64,000 nucleotides of DNA from Amborella trichopoda (lineage: Eukaryota; Streptophyta; Magnoliopsida; Amborellales; Amborellaceae). The position numbers were made by a program, and so were the translations under genes. The DNA is taken from NCBI RefSeq assembly GCF_000471905.2, contig NW_006498469.1:881088-945087 (forward strand), in the 5' to 3' direction. The notes below the pieces were generated by a model that made no database searches, was not told the origin of the DNA, and saw only the letters and a list, made by a program, of their open reading frames with translations. Shown here in pieces: positions 1 through 11,890 of this stretch (positions are counted from its first letter, which is position 1; every line of letters begins with the position of its first letter).

Positions 1-745
1 TGCATGAAACTCATGACGAAATTTGTTCAGACTCGCCCGTGTTGTGACCTTTTGCTCGGTTTGTTTCTAATCACAGGCGGTTTCGAGTTTTTACCTTGTT
101 ATGATGTCATCAACCGATTCGTGATGTCAGAATCGCCCAAATCGTCTGGTTTGTTTCTAAACATGGACGGTTTCAGTTTTTACCTTTGATTTGTGATGTT
201 AGAATCGCCCGAATTGCCCGGTTTGTTTCTAAACACGGGCGGTTTCCAGTTTTTTGTTGTGATGTCATCAACCAATACGTGACGTCAGAATCGCATGAAT
301 CATTCAGTTTGTTTCTAAACACGGGAGGTTTCCAGTTTTTACCTCCGATTCGTGATGTCAGAATCGCTCAGTTTGTTTCTAAACACGGGCGGTTTCCAGT
401 TTTTACCTTGTTGTGACGTCATCAACCGCAGTTTTACCTTGTTGTGACATCATCACCGGATTCGTGATGTCAGAATCGCCCGAATCGTCCGGTTTGTTTC
501 TAAACAAGGGCGGTTTCAAGTTTTTACCTTCGATTCGTGATGTCAGAATTGCCCAAATCACCCAGTTTGTTTCTAAACACGAGCGGTTTCCAGTTTTTAC
601 CTTGTTGTGACATCATCAACTGCAGGTTTTACCTTGTTGTGATGTCATCAACCAATTTGTAATGTCAAAATCGCCCGAATCTCCCTGTTTGTTTCTAAAC
701 ACAGGCGGTTTCCAATTTTTACCTAGGCGGGATGACCGATTCCTG
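1..745. repeat. Degenerate tandem array with alternating short and long units
   Basis: The core TTGTTTCTAA recurs at about 61, 151, 223, 309, 373, 494, 567 and 689, so the spacing is 90, 72, 86, 64, 121, 73 and 122 bases. Every unit has the core, then a GGCGGTTTC-type segment, then a TTTTTACCT-type segment. Longer units add a block containing GTGATGTCATCAACC, and the 121-122 base units carry about two such blocks. The array starts before the window and fades out near 745. Short frames of 60-76 codons read through it only because the units lack stops; I see no gene. It looks like a local satellite or a variable part of a larger element. Confidence 0.85.
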
Positions 746-784
746 TGTCGAATCACCCAAGTCCGTGGTGACTCGGTGATTTTT

Positions 785-1766
785 CAAACACTCGACATGT
801 TTCTATATGATTTTTGATTCGTGAAGATAATGTAAAGAATAAATAGACTTCTATCAAACTTTTTTCCATGAAACATCAATATATTCAAGCTATTTAAAAA
901 CCAATGTGCTCTCCCTTAAAGGGATGTATAGACAGGTCATATGTATAAACCACCTTAAGGGTTTTGGTACTAGTGTTTTATAAAGCAATTTTTGATGCTT
1001 GTGCATGTCCTAATATATCTAAGGAAATCTACATAATGAGACCACTTAATTTTGATGCTAGGAGGTCACAATCATCATTGGTTGAAAGATTTGAAATTGG
1101 GTTGCTGATGATATGTCATTGAATGAGTGCAAAGTCTAAAATAAAATTTCTCAAATATTGTAAAACACTTTCATCTATTACATTTCATACCCAATAGCTA
1201 AAAAAGATTGTGACCTTCTTGTACACAAAATAAATGATATACAATCCTTATATAACATTGGTTGAACGCAAGGCTATAACTGACATCCCGAAGGCTTTTG
1301 GGCTAGGTTCGAAGCACAAGTTAATCCCTGTGGTTGGGCCAGCCTCCACTTTGTGGGCACAAGGTATTTTTCAAGCTAGGCCCAAGCTAGCGTGGGCTCC
1401 ACCCAAAATTTCTAGAAACGTTTTTCCTTTAAAAAAGAGTTTTCTACATTTATTGAAGGCTCGGCTCAATTTCTCAAGTTTGGGCCTTGCCATCACGAAT
1501 TTGGATTGCAGATTGGAAACTCAAACTTAATTTTAGGGACCTGTGCCTGGCTTAAGCTACCTTTTATGGTTTTGGGGCAAGCTCGGATGTGCTACCGCCG
1601 GGCTTGAACCCTACCCATAAACGATGCAAGTTGTATGCAGTGCTAAAAAATGCCACCAATCACTCTAAAGCAAGGTTTTTAAAAGTCACCAATCTGAATC
1701 GGAATTACCCCATTTGAATAAGGAATTGTCCTCTATTGAACTGGTTCATTGAATATATTTGGAACT
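785..1766 (+). repeat. Dispersed repeat family B, copy 0 (partial)
   Basis: This segment matches 24955-25910 along its length, sharing for example CTCCCTTAAAGGGATGTA, a GACAGGTCAT block and a GGCTTTTGGGCT block. Part of it also matches 43450-43830. It contains no convincing coding sequence; the 98-codon frame at 1234-1530 is not preserved in the other copies. The right edge is cut by the LTR of element C1 at 1767, at a point where copies 1 and 2 simply continue. The class of the family is unknown. Confidence 0.75.
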
Positions 1767-3161
1767 TGTTGGGTTTATGTGGGCATTGAAGGCCTTATGA
1801 GAGTTTGTATCAGCATTTTATATGGTGAAACATTAACTCAGTGGGAGTGTGGTCCTCTTGTGGGCTATACTAGGTAAATGTTATTTGTCAATACTCAGAC
1901 TAAGCTACTTGGGAATAAAGTTAAACCAATGAGGTTTCAGTGGGTCAACCTTTGATGAGATCGGTGTTTGAACAGATGAGTGAGCCGAGGGACTATGTGA
2001 CCCTTTTGTGAGATGTTTGGCCTTTAGAGATAGGGCTAAACCTCATCATAATAGCATTACATGACATGTACATAGATAGCCGTATCAAGATAGCAATCCA
2101 CCATTGAGGATAAAGTATGTATTTGTGCGAGATATTACCCATATGCACCACAGAGCTGTTTCTGCATCATGGTCTGGGGGATCATGGATTTGTCTTTAGG
2201 GGAGACCCTAAAATTTATGGACTGGGATTACGTCCCCTAGCCTATTGACTTACTTTGGTGGTTCAATCATAGACCTCTACAGTAGAGTGTGGGTCATGGG
2301 AACCGCTAGGTCAATATGAGAAAGCTAGTGTGGATCGTGGTCTATAATTGAAGGTGGAGTGCTCTAGTATATTCATAATTCTCATACCTATACGGATCCG
2401 ATTCCCATCAAAATTAGTTTGTTTTAATTAATTTTATTTTATATGCTTTTTTAGAATGATTATTTGAATTTTTTTGTTTCTCTGGATATTTTACTTTTCA
2501 TCATTTGGATTTATAATATAAGAGAAAATCAAAATTTAATAATTTAAATAAACTAAGAGAAATAATTTATTTTTGTAAATTATAAAAATAAAATAAAATT
2601 ATTTACTAAAAATATATGGGGCCCATTATGAGCCATGGGCTCACATTAATCACATGTTGCAATTGGGTTGGGCCCATGAAGGGCCACATAAGGTGGCACA
2701 CCCCACCCCAAAGGAGGATATACTTTCTATCTTTTGAGATGAAGACTCCTTGCAAGTTGCCATTCCATTTTGATATGAAACCTTCTTGCATTAGGAAGAA
2801 ATATGATGAAATTTAGTATGTCTTGTGAATCAAGGTATTTGACTCTTCAAAGATTATGTGAATAAAGAATGAATATCCATAAGAGATAAAGTATGAGTAA
2901 TATTTTTTATTTGAATATTTGACGGGAATAGGTTTAAGTAATGGAGGATAAGGTTCTAGCACATTCATTTGAATCTTGATAGTGGATCTAAGAATTGGAT
3001 GACTCATATTTCTCACCCCACAAGTCTCCTTAGATCAATTGTCTAGATTTGATCTCACTAAAGATGACAAACTCTAAGGCATAGAAAATCTATAAATAGA
3101 GGCTGTCCCCCTCATAGCTCATTATATCTTTCCTCTTCTTTCTTCTATCTTCTCTCTCTAA

Positions 3162-4131
3162 GGGTGTGTTTGATTTTCTGAAAGATATCTTCTGGAAAGT
3201 TGAATGTTTTTAAATCTTCTAGAAAGTTAAGTGTTTTTGTTCTGGAAGATTTAAATAAGTTTGTAAGTATTGTGTTTGATAACCTGCTAGAATGTTAACA
3301 AAATTCTAGGTACTGTGTTTGATAGCATATATATATTAACCATATAAATATAATATATAACATATATAACATAATATAATATATAATATAATATAATATA
3401 TTTTATATATTTTATTAATGTATATTTGTATCATACATAACATATAATATAATATTTATATTATTGTCTATTATATTATATATAATATAATAATATTCAT
3501 ATTATATAAATAAAGTAAATATACATTATATATGTTATAAATATTATACATAATATAAAAATATATTATATATAATATATACTATAATATAAGATATTTA
3601 TATGTTATTATATAATATAATTTGTTATATATAATATATTTTATTATATATTATTTATATAATATTATATATTAACGTATTTATATAATATATAATATTA
3701 TTATAAGATATTTATGTAATATTTATATTATTTATAATATTAAATATATAATATATAATATACAATATAATAGTAAGATTATATATTACATATAATATAT
3801 AACCAATGCATACTATATAATATAAATTATATTAATAAAATAAATACAAATATATAATACAATATAATATTATAAATTATAATATTATATTATATAATAT
3901 TATGTATTTATATTATGCATAGTGAATGGTGTTCAACGAAAAAGTTATGAAATATTATGTTCTTACTCCCCTTACGATCTTAATCTTTCAATTTTTAATA
4001 AAGGAATGGGAACTTTGGTTGAAAGATTAGTTTTTGAGTTTTTCATGGAAAGTGTGAAACAAAGGCAGAACTGTTTCAAAATATGAAATAATACTTTCTG
4101 AAAGAATACTTCTAGAAAAACAAACACGCCC
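3162..4131. mobile_element. PIF/Harbinger-like MITE nested in the C1 LTR
   Basis: The left end GGGTGTGTTTGATTTTCTG and the inverted right end (AGAAAAACAAACACGCCC read on +) form terminal inverted repeats. Both sides carry the trinucleotide TAA (3159-3161 and 4132-4134), as expected for the 3-base TWA target duplication of PIF/Harbinger and Tourist elements. The element is 970 bases with no transposase. The LTRs of C2 and C3 lack it, which supports insertion into C1 after the family spread. Its core is an extreme AT island. Confidence 0.75.
3325..3925. repeat. Nearly pure AT island of TATAATAT-type repeats
   Basis: About 600 bases consist almost only of A and T, arranged as overlapping TATAATATA motifs that are self-complementary over many short scales. 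G and C are rare. It forms the middle of the 970-base MITE and probably grew by slippage. No gene is present. Confidence 0.9.
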
Positions 4132-4775
4132 TAAGAGTTCTCTCTAGGCTATTCCTTTCTCTCTCTAGGGGGCACGCCCCAAGCAAGGGTTCTCTCTCTC
4201 TCTCTTTGGTGGCTTGAAAGGGGGGGCATGCCCCGCTATGGGAACTCTCCCTCTCTCTCTTGATTACAATCTCTCTCTCATAAGAAGCGTAGAAAGGGGG
4301 CCATGCCCCATCTAGGCGATATTTCTCTCTCTCATCTCTCTAAGATCAACCCGAGGGGGCTTAGGGAAGACGAGGCACTGAGGCCTTAACAATTTGGTTC
4401 TAGATCGAGATCTATATGCCTTTGAGAGAGTTCTATCATATATAGTAAAATCAAGAGGCTGATCATTGATCCTGAGTATCATTGGAAGGAAGAGACTCGT
4501 GTGGGGTGTACAAAGCCCTGTTAAAGTAATATTCGACAACTTAACTTGTTTTATCTTATTTCTTTATTGTGCTATTTTTATCCATAAAACAATGTGTCAA
4601 GTTTTTATAGAGAAGTTGTATTTAAGTGGTAGCAAGTGAGAACCAGTTTTATTTATTTATTTATTTATTTCGAGTGTTTTATTTATAATTGGACATTGTA
4701 AGTGATCTTGCCAGTGAAAGAAAAGAAATTTTTTAATATATACACATCGTGCTTTATCACATATTTCAACTTTCA

Positions 4776-4790
4776 TTGGTATTAGAGCTT
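4776..4790 (+). other. Primer binding site of C1 (initiator tRNA-Met type)
   Basis: TTGGTATTAGAGCTT directly follows the LTR end. The Ty1/copia consensus complementary to the 3' end of initiator tRNA-Met is TGGTATCAGAGC, so there is one mismatch. Confidence 0.85.
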
Positions 4791-7700
4791 GATCTACTTG
4801 CTGCCCTATTTATTTTATTTCACTATTTTTTTGATGAGTCCAGAAAGAGATATAGAAAAGCCAATGTCCTTTGTGGTCAAGTGATATACCTCCGAAAGAA
4901 TTATTGGCATGTTCAAATATCGAAAAGGCACTCTGCAGAATGAGTTTCCTGTGCTATTTTAGAGCAGTGATATGAAGAAGATAATAAGGTATTTATGTAT
5001 TGCATAAAGTAGTGATATTATGTCCCCATTATCGCTGTTTTGGAGCAGTGATATGAAGAAGATAATGAGGCATTTATCTATTACATACTGTAGTGATAGT
5101 ATGTGTTTTTTAGAGTAGGATCTACCTGCAAAATTTTAAGACTCAGCATTAAGGGGGTCAAAACAATTCAAAAAATGTCCAATGAGTTTCATAAATTTTT
5201 TCCATCAATGAAATGATATTTTTGGATAAATTTTAATTATACCTCATCAAATTAAGTCTACTATCAAACACAAATAATTTTATAATAAAACCCTTGTGGT
5301 TTGAAAGATAAATTTTTTTTATTGAAAGGTGCGAAATTGCTGTTTTCTGCAACTTAAATTGTTTCAATGACTTGGAAGTCATGATTTTATTTTCATTCTT
5401 AACATAGTGTTTTAAGGCCCACATTATGCTTCTAGACTGCCATTTTAAGTTTAGTTTCTAATAAAAATTATTTAAGAGAGAAATATCTGTAGGAAATAAG
5501 GAATAAATTTTTTTTATTTGAGAGATGTCATCCTGAATTTCTACAGTTTGATGTGTTCCATTGAGATGTGACTATGCCAAGTCTACATATTAGAGTGATA
5601 TATGGCCTGCAGAAAGATATTATTTGTCTTTTTGTGTCTATTTTCAAACAAAAGGGGTTCGAAAAGGAAACTCCTTGTGGGTAGAGAGAAAATGCAATTT
5701 TACTAGATATTATTCATTTTGAAATTCTGCAATATGATATATTTTGTGATGTGAATGACACTCAACTATTTCTCTAAAAAATATATATATTATTTGTAAT
5801 TCACACTATAATGTTATTCTTTGGTTTTGAATCTAGTTTTTAAAAGAAAAATTTTTAAGAATAATTTCTTTGAGAATTGAGAGAAACAATTATTTTATTG
5901 AGAGGTGCACAACCTAATTTCTGCTTTGAAAACTCTATTGTGCTATGAATGTCACTAAATTGTAGACTCTCTAAATGGTGTGCTAAGGGATAGAACTGAG
6001 CACTATTTTATATTTTTTAGGCTATTTCAATATTCCATAAGTTTTAGAGATAAACTCTTTATGAGTTGAGAGATATCATATTTTTATCATGGGATGCTCA
6101 TTTTCTATTCTGCAGTAAATTAAAAGATGTGGCATGTTAAAGTATATATTTATATTCCTCATAATGGAAGCTTTTATAAGGCTCATTCAAAACTTTTATA
6201 GTGTATCATGACTGTAAATTATAATAGTAAAATTTCAAAGAGAGGTAATAGAAAATTGACGAGATATGACACTCTATATGAAGTGAGCTCAATTTGGGAA
6301 TTGTAGAAAGAAGAAGAAATACAATACATGTAAAAACATCTTGGTTTCGATTCGCAATGAAGCAATATATAGAGGGCCTTAGTAGCAGCATATAAACCCT
6401 GCAATTAGTGGGAATATCAAGATTGTGACTTTTAGTGTGATGATATGAATAAGAGTATTTCTTTATATATGTAAGGGAGAATTCAAAGGGCGAAGAGGTG
6501 GATGCTTCATAACATGTAAAAGATGATGACCAAGTGCTTCTTCATCAGTTTTGTACTCTTTCAAAATCATAAAAGTTCATCAACAAGTAAAAACAAATAA
6601 TCAAGAAAGCCCAAGTTCCACACTACATAGTTTTGAGGTATGAAATTTATGCCATATTATATGGTAAGGTCATATAGGGAAAGAGGATTCAGTACCTTTT
6701 TTATTTATATTTTGTATACTTCTTTGATTACATTTGGGCTGTTTGTTTATGAGTATGAGTAGAGTGTATGGACATCAAAACATAATTGCTAACAAGTTTG
6801 AAGAAGCCAATTTTTAATACCCTTTGTTTTAGTACCTCATTGTGCTTGTATGAATTGCTTAAGGTAGTGATACACATGGAGATGTGGTTTGATAAGGGAC
6901 TATGACCCTAGTATGTAACACGAGAGATGGGTGTGGCTCATTCAAATATGTAAGCATGAAGGGAGTGTTATGATGGAACCTAGCTTTGGTGACCATCCTC
7001 CCAATAATATCCAGTAATATGATGTGTTGCATGTAATGATGATCTCATGATAAAGTCTCTATATTTGCCAATAAGAAGTGTTTTGTCAGGTTTTGATAAC
7101 TATTCTTCAGTCATGATTTATTTTGGACAAAATTATAAGATGGACTTCATGATTTGTTTTTGTGGTTGTAAACATAACTTGGTAAGTAATTAAAGATGAA
7201 TGTGGTAAATAATTTATGAAGACTAAGCATGTATTTTAAAATGAAACTGGATCATTTGTGAAAAACCTAAGTCTATGGATATGGTTTTGAGAAAACCCTA
7301 TTGTCTTGCGAGGTCCACTAGGTATTTAAGAAAAATTGTTTTAAACCACCATGCTATTTTCTAACTATTGTTTGTGAAAAATATACCATGTCAAGAGTTT
7401 TTGATATAAGGAAAAACATTGGGCCTTGAAAGTATTTTACGTACATGCGAGAGTGTCATTTCTTTATACACTATTTTTAAATGCCCATATGTCTTGACTC
7501 ATGTCTCATATTACCGATTATGTGACTTGTTTTAAGTTCTTTAGAATCTTTAAATACCTAAGACCATGAACTATAGGGAATATCATAGGAAGGCAATCTT
7601 AGTAGGCCTCATTGACACATGCTATATGAATCAGATAATTTATTTATATGGGTTTACTACCAAGAAGACTAGTGTGGTTGAACCTTTATGGTTCAGGAAG

Positions 7701-7903
7701 GTTTTGTATATTATAAAACCAGTGAGTATTGAATTATTTATTTTTACATAAGACTTGCTATACTACCTCATGACATAGGCATGAGAATGCTGATAATGTA
7801 TATGTTATATGTGCTATAATTGAGTGGGGGTTGCTGCAGTCCCACAATTGTTTTTAACTGCTTGGATATTTAGATATACAAGTACTTTATCATGAAAGAT
7901 CCA
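4791..7903 (+). other. Non-coding interior of C1
   Basis: I find no retrotransposon protein domain in any frame. The longest frames are about 60 codons and are not shared with C2, although the nucleotide sequence is conserved with C2 36440-39390. An 81-base unit containing GCAGTGATATGAAGAAGATAA is tandemly duplicated at 4964-5125. The conserved but non-coding interior is what defines this as a LARD-like derivative that would depend on proteins supplied in trans. Confidence 0.7.
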
Positions 7904-8584
7904 AAAAAACTCAATATTCCAATGGGAGCACCTTGGATGGGCCTGATTTCTCGTCGTCTCAAGTCAACCCTATATGGGTGACCCGGTTGGAGGAATCCTC
8001 TCTTGAACAACTGCGGGGCCCAATCGCGTGCATGTGAGTGTGCATGTAAAGAAGATCGGAAACAACACAAGAGATTTTGGTCGGAGAGAAGGGGCTCGAG
8101 CACCTACTGTTGGGTGTGTTTCTAGTTACATACAATGAGTAGATGCATTTTGATGCATGTTCAATAGCGACATATCAGCCAAGCTTTATACGATATGATC
8201 AAGATCCATCATATAGGAGGCTTGATATGCCTAAAGGAATCATGACTCGTTGGTTAGTCCCTAAATGTTCTAACTCACAACTGATATAATGCCAAGAGCT
8301 CGTCAACTAAACATATTCAAGGTTGACTGAAAATGATGAAGCCATCTCATCTTGAGACAAGTTCTAAGACACATGTACTCCTAAGGCTCTATGCATAGCT
8401 ATCCATGTGATATATGGGGGAACATATATGGCTTAATATTGGAAACCAATCGTTTGTTATGCACATGTGTTATAAGTTATGGTTCATAATGAGAGATCAT
8501 GAAGATGTTTCTATTTGAGGCAGAACTCCGGAATGTATATATTCCTTGACACATAAATGCCTATCCACTAGATATTAGAAGAGT
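7904..8584. other. Unclassified stretch between C1 and G2
   Basis: No domain, LTR end or tRNA-like structure is recognised here. It may belong to the decayed 5' part of G2 or to a third element. A GC-richer patch at 7915-8100 with several CpG dinucleotides stands out from its neighbours. A 77-codon minus-strand frame at 7870-8103 resembles nothing I recognise. Confidence 0.4.
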
Positions 8585-8969
8585 TCTGGATGAGATGTGA
8601 TATATCCCAAGTGGCTGGCTAATGTAGTACCTATAAAACAAAAGAACGAGCAGATAAGGGTTTGCATAGACTTTCACAATGTTAATTCTTCTTGCCTCAA
8701 AGATGATTTTCCTTTACCCGTCACGGAAATCATGATTGATTCCACGGTGGCCTGTGAGGCATTCATGGATAGCTATTCTGGTTATAACCAAATCAGAATG
8801 GATTCGGAAGATGAAGAATTGACTGCATTCAGAACCACAAAGAAAATTTATTATTACAAAGTCATGCCATTTGGTTTGAAGAATGTGGGCGCTGCTTACC
8901 AATACGCTATGACTGTCACATTTAAAGATATTCTTCATGACGTCGTAGAGTGCTATGTTGATAACTTGG
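8585..8969 (+). pseudogene. G2 reverse transcriptase, N-terminal half (interrupted)
   Basis: This encodes the first half of a Ty3/gypsy reverse transcriptase, which copies element RNA into DNA. Visible motifs, in order, are YPKWLANVVP, VCIDF with the N...C.KDDFPLP block, F.D.YSGYNQI, the TAFRT motif, KVMPFGLKN.GA.YQ and the catalytic box YVDN at 8954-8965. The family consensus is YVDD, so the second aspartate is changed to Asn and the enzyme would be inactive even without the insertion. A stop lies just upstream at 8591. The coding sequence ends where the G1 LTR begins; the last few codons of the longer open frame (to 8989) are LTR. Confidence 0.9.
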
Positions 8970-10158
8970 TGTTTACGATGAAAATCTGACAAATCTGTCG
9001 ATGAAGATCTCTTGTATTTTAACACCTTATACTAATAAAATAGATGTAAATAAAGTGGTAGAGAAAGTGGGACAGATCGAATTCAGATCTGAGGCTAGAT
9101 CTGTCAAGAAACGAGTAGATCTACTCTCAGATCTGTGGCAGAGCCAGCATGATCAAGAGCATCAAAACACGATTTTTAAAGTAAGCTAACATATCAAAAA
9201 AAAAAAAAAATAAAACAATGAAAGAAGAAGAAAGAGAGAGAAAGAAACAATACCAAACTGGGCCGGATGGCCTGGGGTTCCCGAGCCTTCAAGGGCTCGC
9301 CCGTATCAGAACCGGTCATCTTTACCTCTCTAATTCGGATATTTGACCAGCAGATCTTTGGTGTAGAAGGTTTGATATAGGGTTGTTGTGCCCTAAGTCT
9401 AGTTTTGATCTAGGTTTGTTGTGCCCTAGGTCTAGGTTTTCTCAAGCTAAAGCTTAGGGTTTCAGGAGCCTAAGGTTTTTCTTTTCTCTAGGGATTTCAA
9501 TCTAGAGATTTTTCTAAAGTCTTAGGTTTTTCTTGGGTCTGGAGGAGAATTTTCTTGGTTTTCTAAGGGTTTTGTGATCTCCAGAGGTTGAATATGAACT
9601 TTGAGTTTTTCTTTAATTTGTTGGGATTTTTCCTCAATTTTTAGGAATTTTCTAAGGTTCCTATTTTTGGGTAATTTTTCTAATTTTGGGAATTTCTAAA
9701 GTTTTTTTTTGTCTATTTTTCTCTCTTCTTTTGGGTTAAGGAGAGGGGGTATTTATAGGATTCAATTGGTGATTTTTTCTATATTTTTTGAAGTTTTTTA
9801 AAGAATTTTTTGGATTTATCTAGATGTTTTAGCCTTATCTAGATGTTTTAGCCTTACTGCATCATCAGATGCGTTAACTACATCATCAGTCTAGTCTGGG
9901 CATGTCGGGCCCATTACAGCCCGGCCCGCGGCCCAACAGTTGGGTGTCACAGGGATTAAATTGTTATTTATTATATCATTTTATCCGTAGGTCCGATTTA
10001 GGCGATTCTTGGATCGTTAGAAAGCTCTTGGGCTCTATTTCCAATTAAGATAGGACTTGAGGAGTTTTGGGGTAATGAAATTGGGTATATTCGGATAATG
10101 TGGACCTAAAGGTTCAGAAAACCATAGAATTTGCTAGATTTAAAATGGGGTGTCTACA
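8970..10158 (-). repeat. 3' LTR of G1
   Basis: On the + strand it runs from TGTTTACGATG to GGTGTCTACA, giving TG...CA ends on either strand. It matches 21773-22966 throughout. A TATA box lies on the minus strand at 9751-9757 (ATTTATA on +). Confidence 0.93.
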
Positions 10159-10171
10159 TCTGCCCCTCTTT
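10159..10171 (-). other. Polypurine tract of G1
   Basis: On the minus strand AAAGAGGGGCAGA directly precedes the 3' LTR, the expected position of the plus-strand primer. Two hairpin-like blocks with the stem CCTGTCC / GGACAGG lie next to it at about 10189-10252. Confidence 0.85.
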
Positions 10172-10879
10172 GGCACTCCCTGTCCTTCGAGGGACAGGTA
10201 AGTGGCAAAGAAGTAGATGATTTGGAATTCCCTGTCCTTCGAGAGGCAGGTGAACGTCAAAGGTAAAGCAGACATTTCAAATTTCTTTTTGAGGTCACGC
10301 AGTCTAAGGGCATACCAATTATCCCTCAAAGTCATTACGCTCACCGAGCTCACCCATTTAGGGCATTTTTCCTCCTAGGGTTTTTGGCGTGAGATGTCGG
10401 TGAGTTACATAAACTTGAAACTAGAGTTGGATTTTCTAGCCATGCCACTTAACTTCAGGGGGTTTTATGGTTTGAATTTTTAACCCTAAAATTTTCTTTG
10501 ATCTCCTTAAGGTTTCCTAAGGCTGTCTATAAGAAAAGGCTTTCTATAGAAAGAGACTTGTCTGGCCTAATCCGAAGTGAGAGACGAGGCAGCAACGCGG
10601 CAACGCGGTAATCATCATATATGGGTGTCCAAGCTCCTTCATTTTTTTAAGACTTTTTTAGAATTTTTGAAAGTAAGGGAGATTTAAAATAGAATTGGGA
10701 GCAAGGGCAGGTTACGATTTTAACAAAGAAATTAAAGTTTATGAAAACACAAGACATATAGTGAAAATTTTGAAAAGAGAAAGATATTTCGAAAAACAAG
10801 GTTGGTTAGCAGTTTTAACTCTTGCAACCATAGAGCCCTCTAAGCAGTTTAGTGTCATGCAGCGATGGACCATACACCC

Positions 10880-11540
10880 GACCCTTTTACGTCAATACGG
10901 GGATAGACAGATCCATCGAACATGATGGTTGTGCCTTGGATATACCCAACCTTTTTGCATCATATGGGGCTAGACGATACCGACCTTGGCTCTTTTAAGT
11001 TGTACGAGTTTGATGTTTTTCCATCAAATTGGGTGGTTGTACCTTGGATACACCCGACCTTTCACGTCAGACAGGGATAGACGGTACCTACCTCAGCTCT
11101 TTTATGTTGCACGAGTTTGACATTTTTCTATTGAAATAGGGTGGTTGTGCCCTAGATACACCCGACCTTCCACGTCATACAGGGATAGACGGTACTTATC
11201 TCAGCTCTTTTACGTTGCACGAGTTTGACGTTTTTCTATTGAAATAGGGTGGTTGTGCCCTGAATACACCCGACCTTTCATGTATATGGGGTTAGACGAT
11301 ACCTGTCTCAGCTCTTTTACGTCGCACGAGTTTGACTTTTTCTTATTGAACAGGGTGGTTGTGCCCTGGATACACCCGGCCTTTCACGTCATACAGGGCT
11401 GGACAGTCCTTGTCTCAACTCTTTTACATTGCACGAGTTGAACTTTTTTTCATTGAACAGGGTGGTTGTGCCCTAGATACACATGATCTTTCAAGTCATA
11501 CGACGCTGGACGGTCTCTGTTTCGGCTCTTTTATGTCGTA
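10880..11540. repeat. 106-108 base tandem repeat in the G1 3' region
   Basis: The anchor GGTTGTGCC or a variant occurs at about 10927, 11035, 11143, 11251, 11357 and 11463, giving periods of 108, 108, 108, 106 and 106. Each unit holds a TACACCCGACCTTTCA-type block, a CAGGG-TAGACGGTAC block, an AGCTCTTTTACGT block and a GCACGAGTTTGAC block. The last two blocks make up the smaller unit that takes over to the right. Confidence 0.9.
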
Positions 11541-11890
11541 CGAGTTTGATGTTTTTCCTATCTCGACTCTTTAACATCGCACGAGTTTGACGTTTTTCCT
11601 GTCTCGGCTTCTTAACGTTGTACAAGTTTTACGTTTTTTTTTGTCTCGGCTCTTTTTATGTCACACGAGTTTGACATTTATCCTGTCTCAACTCTTTAAC
11701 ATCGCACGAGTTTGACATTTATCCTGTCTCGGCTCTTTTACTCACAAGAGTTTGACGTTTATGCTGTCTCGGCTTTAATGTCGCACGAGTCTGACGCTTA
11801 TCATGTCTCGGCTCTTTTACATCATGCGAGTTTAATGTTTATCTTAACTCAGCTATTTTACGTTGCACGAGTTTGACATTTGGACTTTGG
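11541..11890. repeat. 41-base tandem repeat derived from the 108-base unit
   Basis: The motif CGAGTTTGAC or a variant occurs at 11541, 11582, 11622, 11666, 11707, 11747, 11786, 11827 and 11868, a period of about 41. Each unit reads roughly TCTCGGCTCTTTAACATCGC then ACGAGTTTGACGTTTATCCTG. The same block is found once per unit in the adjacent 108-base array. Confidence 0.9.

Larger units (their letters stand above)
1767..4775 (+). repeat. 5' LTR of C1
   Basis: The LTR begins TGTTGGGTTTATG and ends CTTTCA immediately before the primer binding site, as in C2. It is 3009 bases long, but 970 of these are a nested DNA transposon, leaving about 2.04 kb, which agrees with 2.0-2.15 kb for the LTRs of C2 and C3. 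A TATA box (TATAAATA) lies at 3091-3098, shortly before the likely transcript start. CT-rich tracts and three GGGGC-R-Y-GCCCC type boxes occur at about 4169-4309. Confidence 0.8.
1767..7903 (+). mobile_element. C1: copia-related non-coding LTR element, 3' truncated
   Basis: A 5' LTR (1767-4775) is followed by a primer binding site complementary to initiator tRNA-Met and then about 3.1 kb of interior with no significant open frame. The interior matches that of C2 (36424-39390) over its whole length, which shows they are one family. Homology to C2 ends near 7903, just inside the RNase H relic that C2 retains, and no 3' LTR follows. It therefore looks like a large retrotransposon derivative (LARD-like) that has lost its 3' end. 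It inserted into family B copy 0. Compared with C2 it has an extra 81-base tandem duplication at about 4964-5125. Confidence 0.8.

Noticed and set aside
1-745. CRISPR array
   Set aside because: Units vary in length, are all repeat with no unique spacers, and the window is plant DNA with no cas genes.
1595-1625. tRNA gene suggested by a GGTTCAAGCCC-like box on the minus strand
   Set aside because: No cloverleaf arms or A box at the right distance; the same block lies in family B copy 1 as ordinary repeat sequence.
7915-8010. Possible 5S rRNA-like or 5S-derived SINE sequence
   Set aside because: Only GGTGACC plus a few nearby bases agree with the 3' part of 5S rRNA; no internal promoter boxes or full-length alignment could be traced.
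8714-9025. 103-codon minus-strand frame
   Set aside because: It is the antisense shadow of the G2 reverse transcriptase continuing into the G1 LTR.
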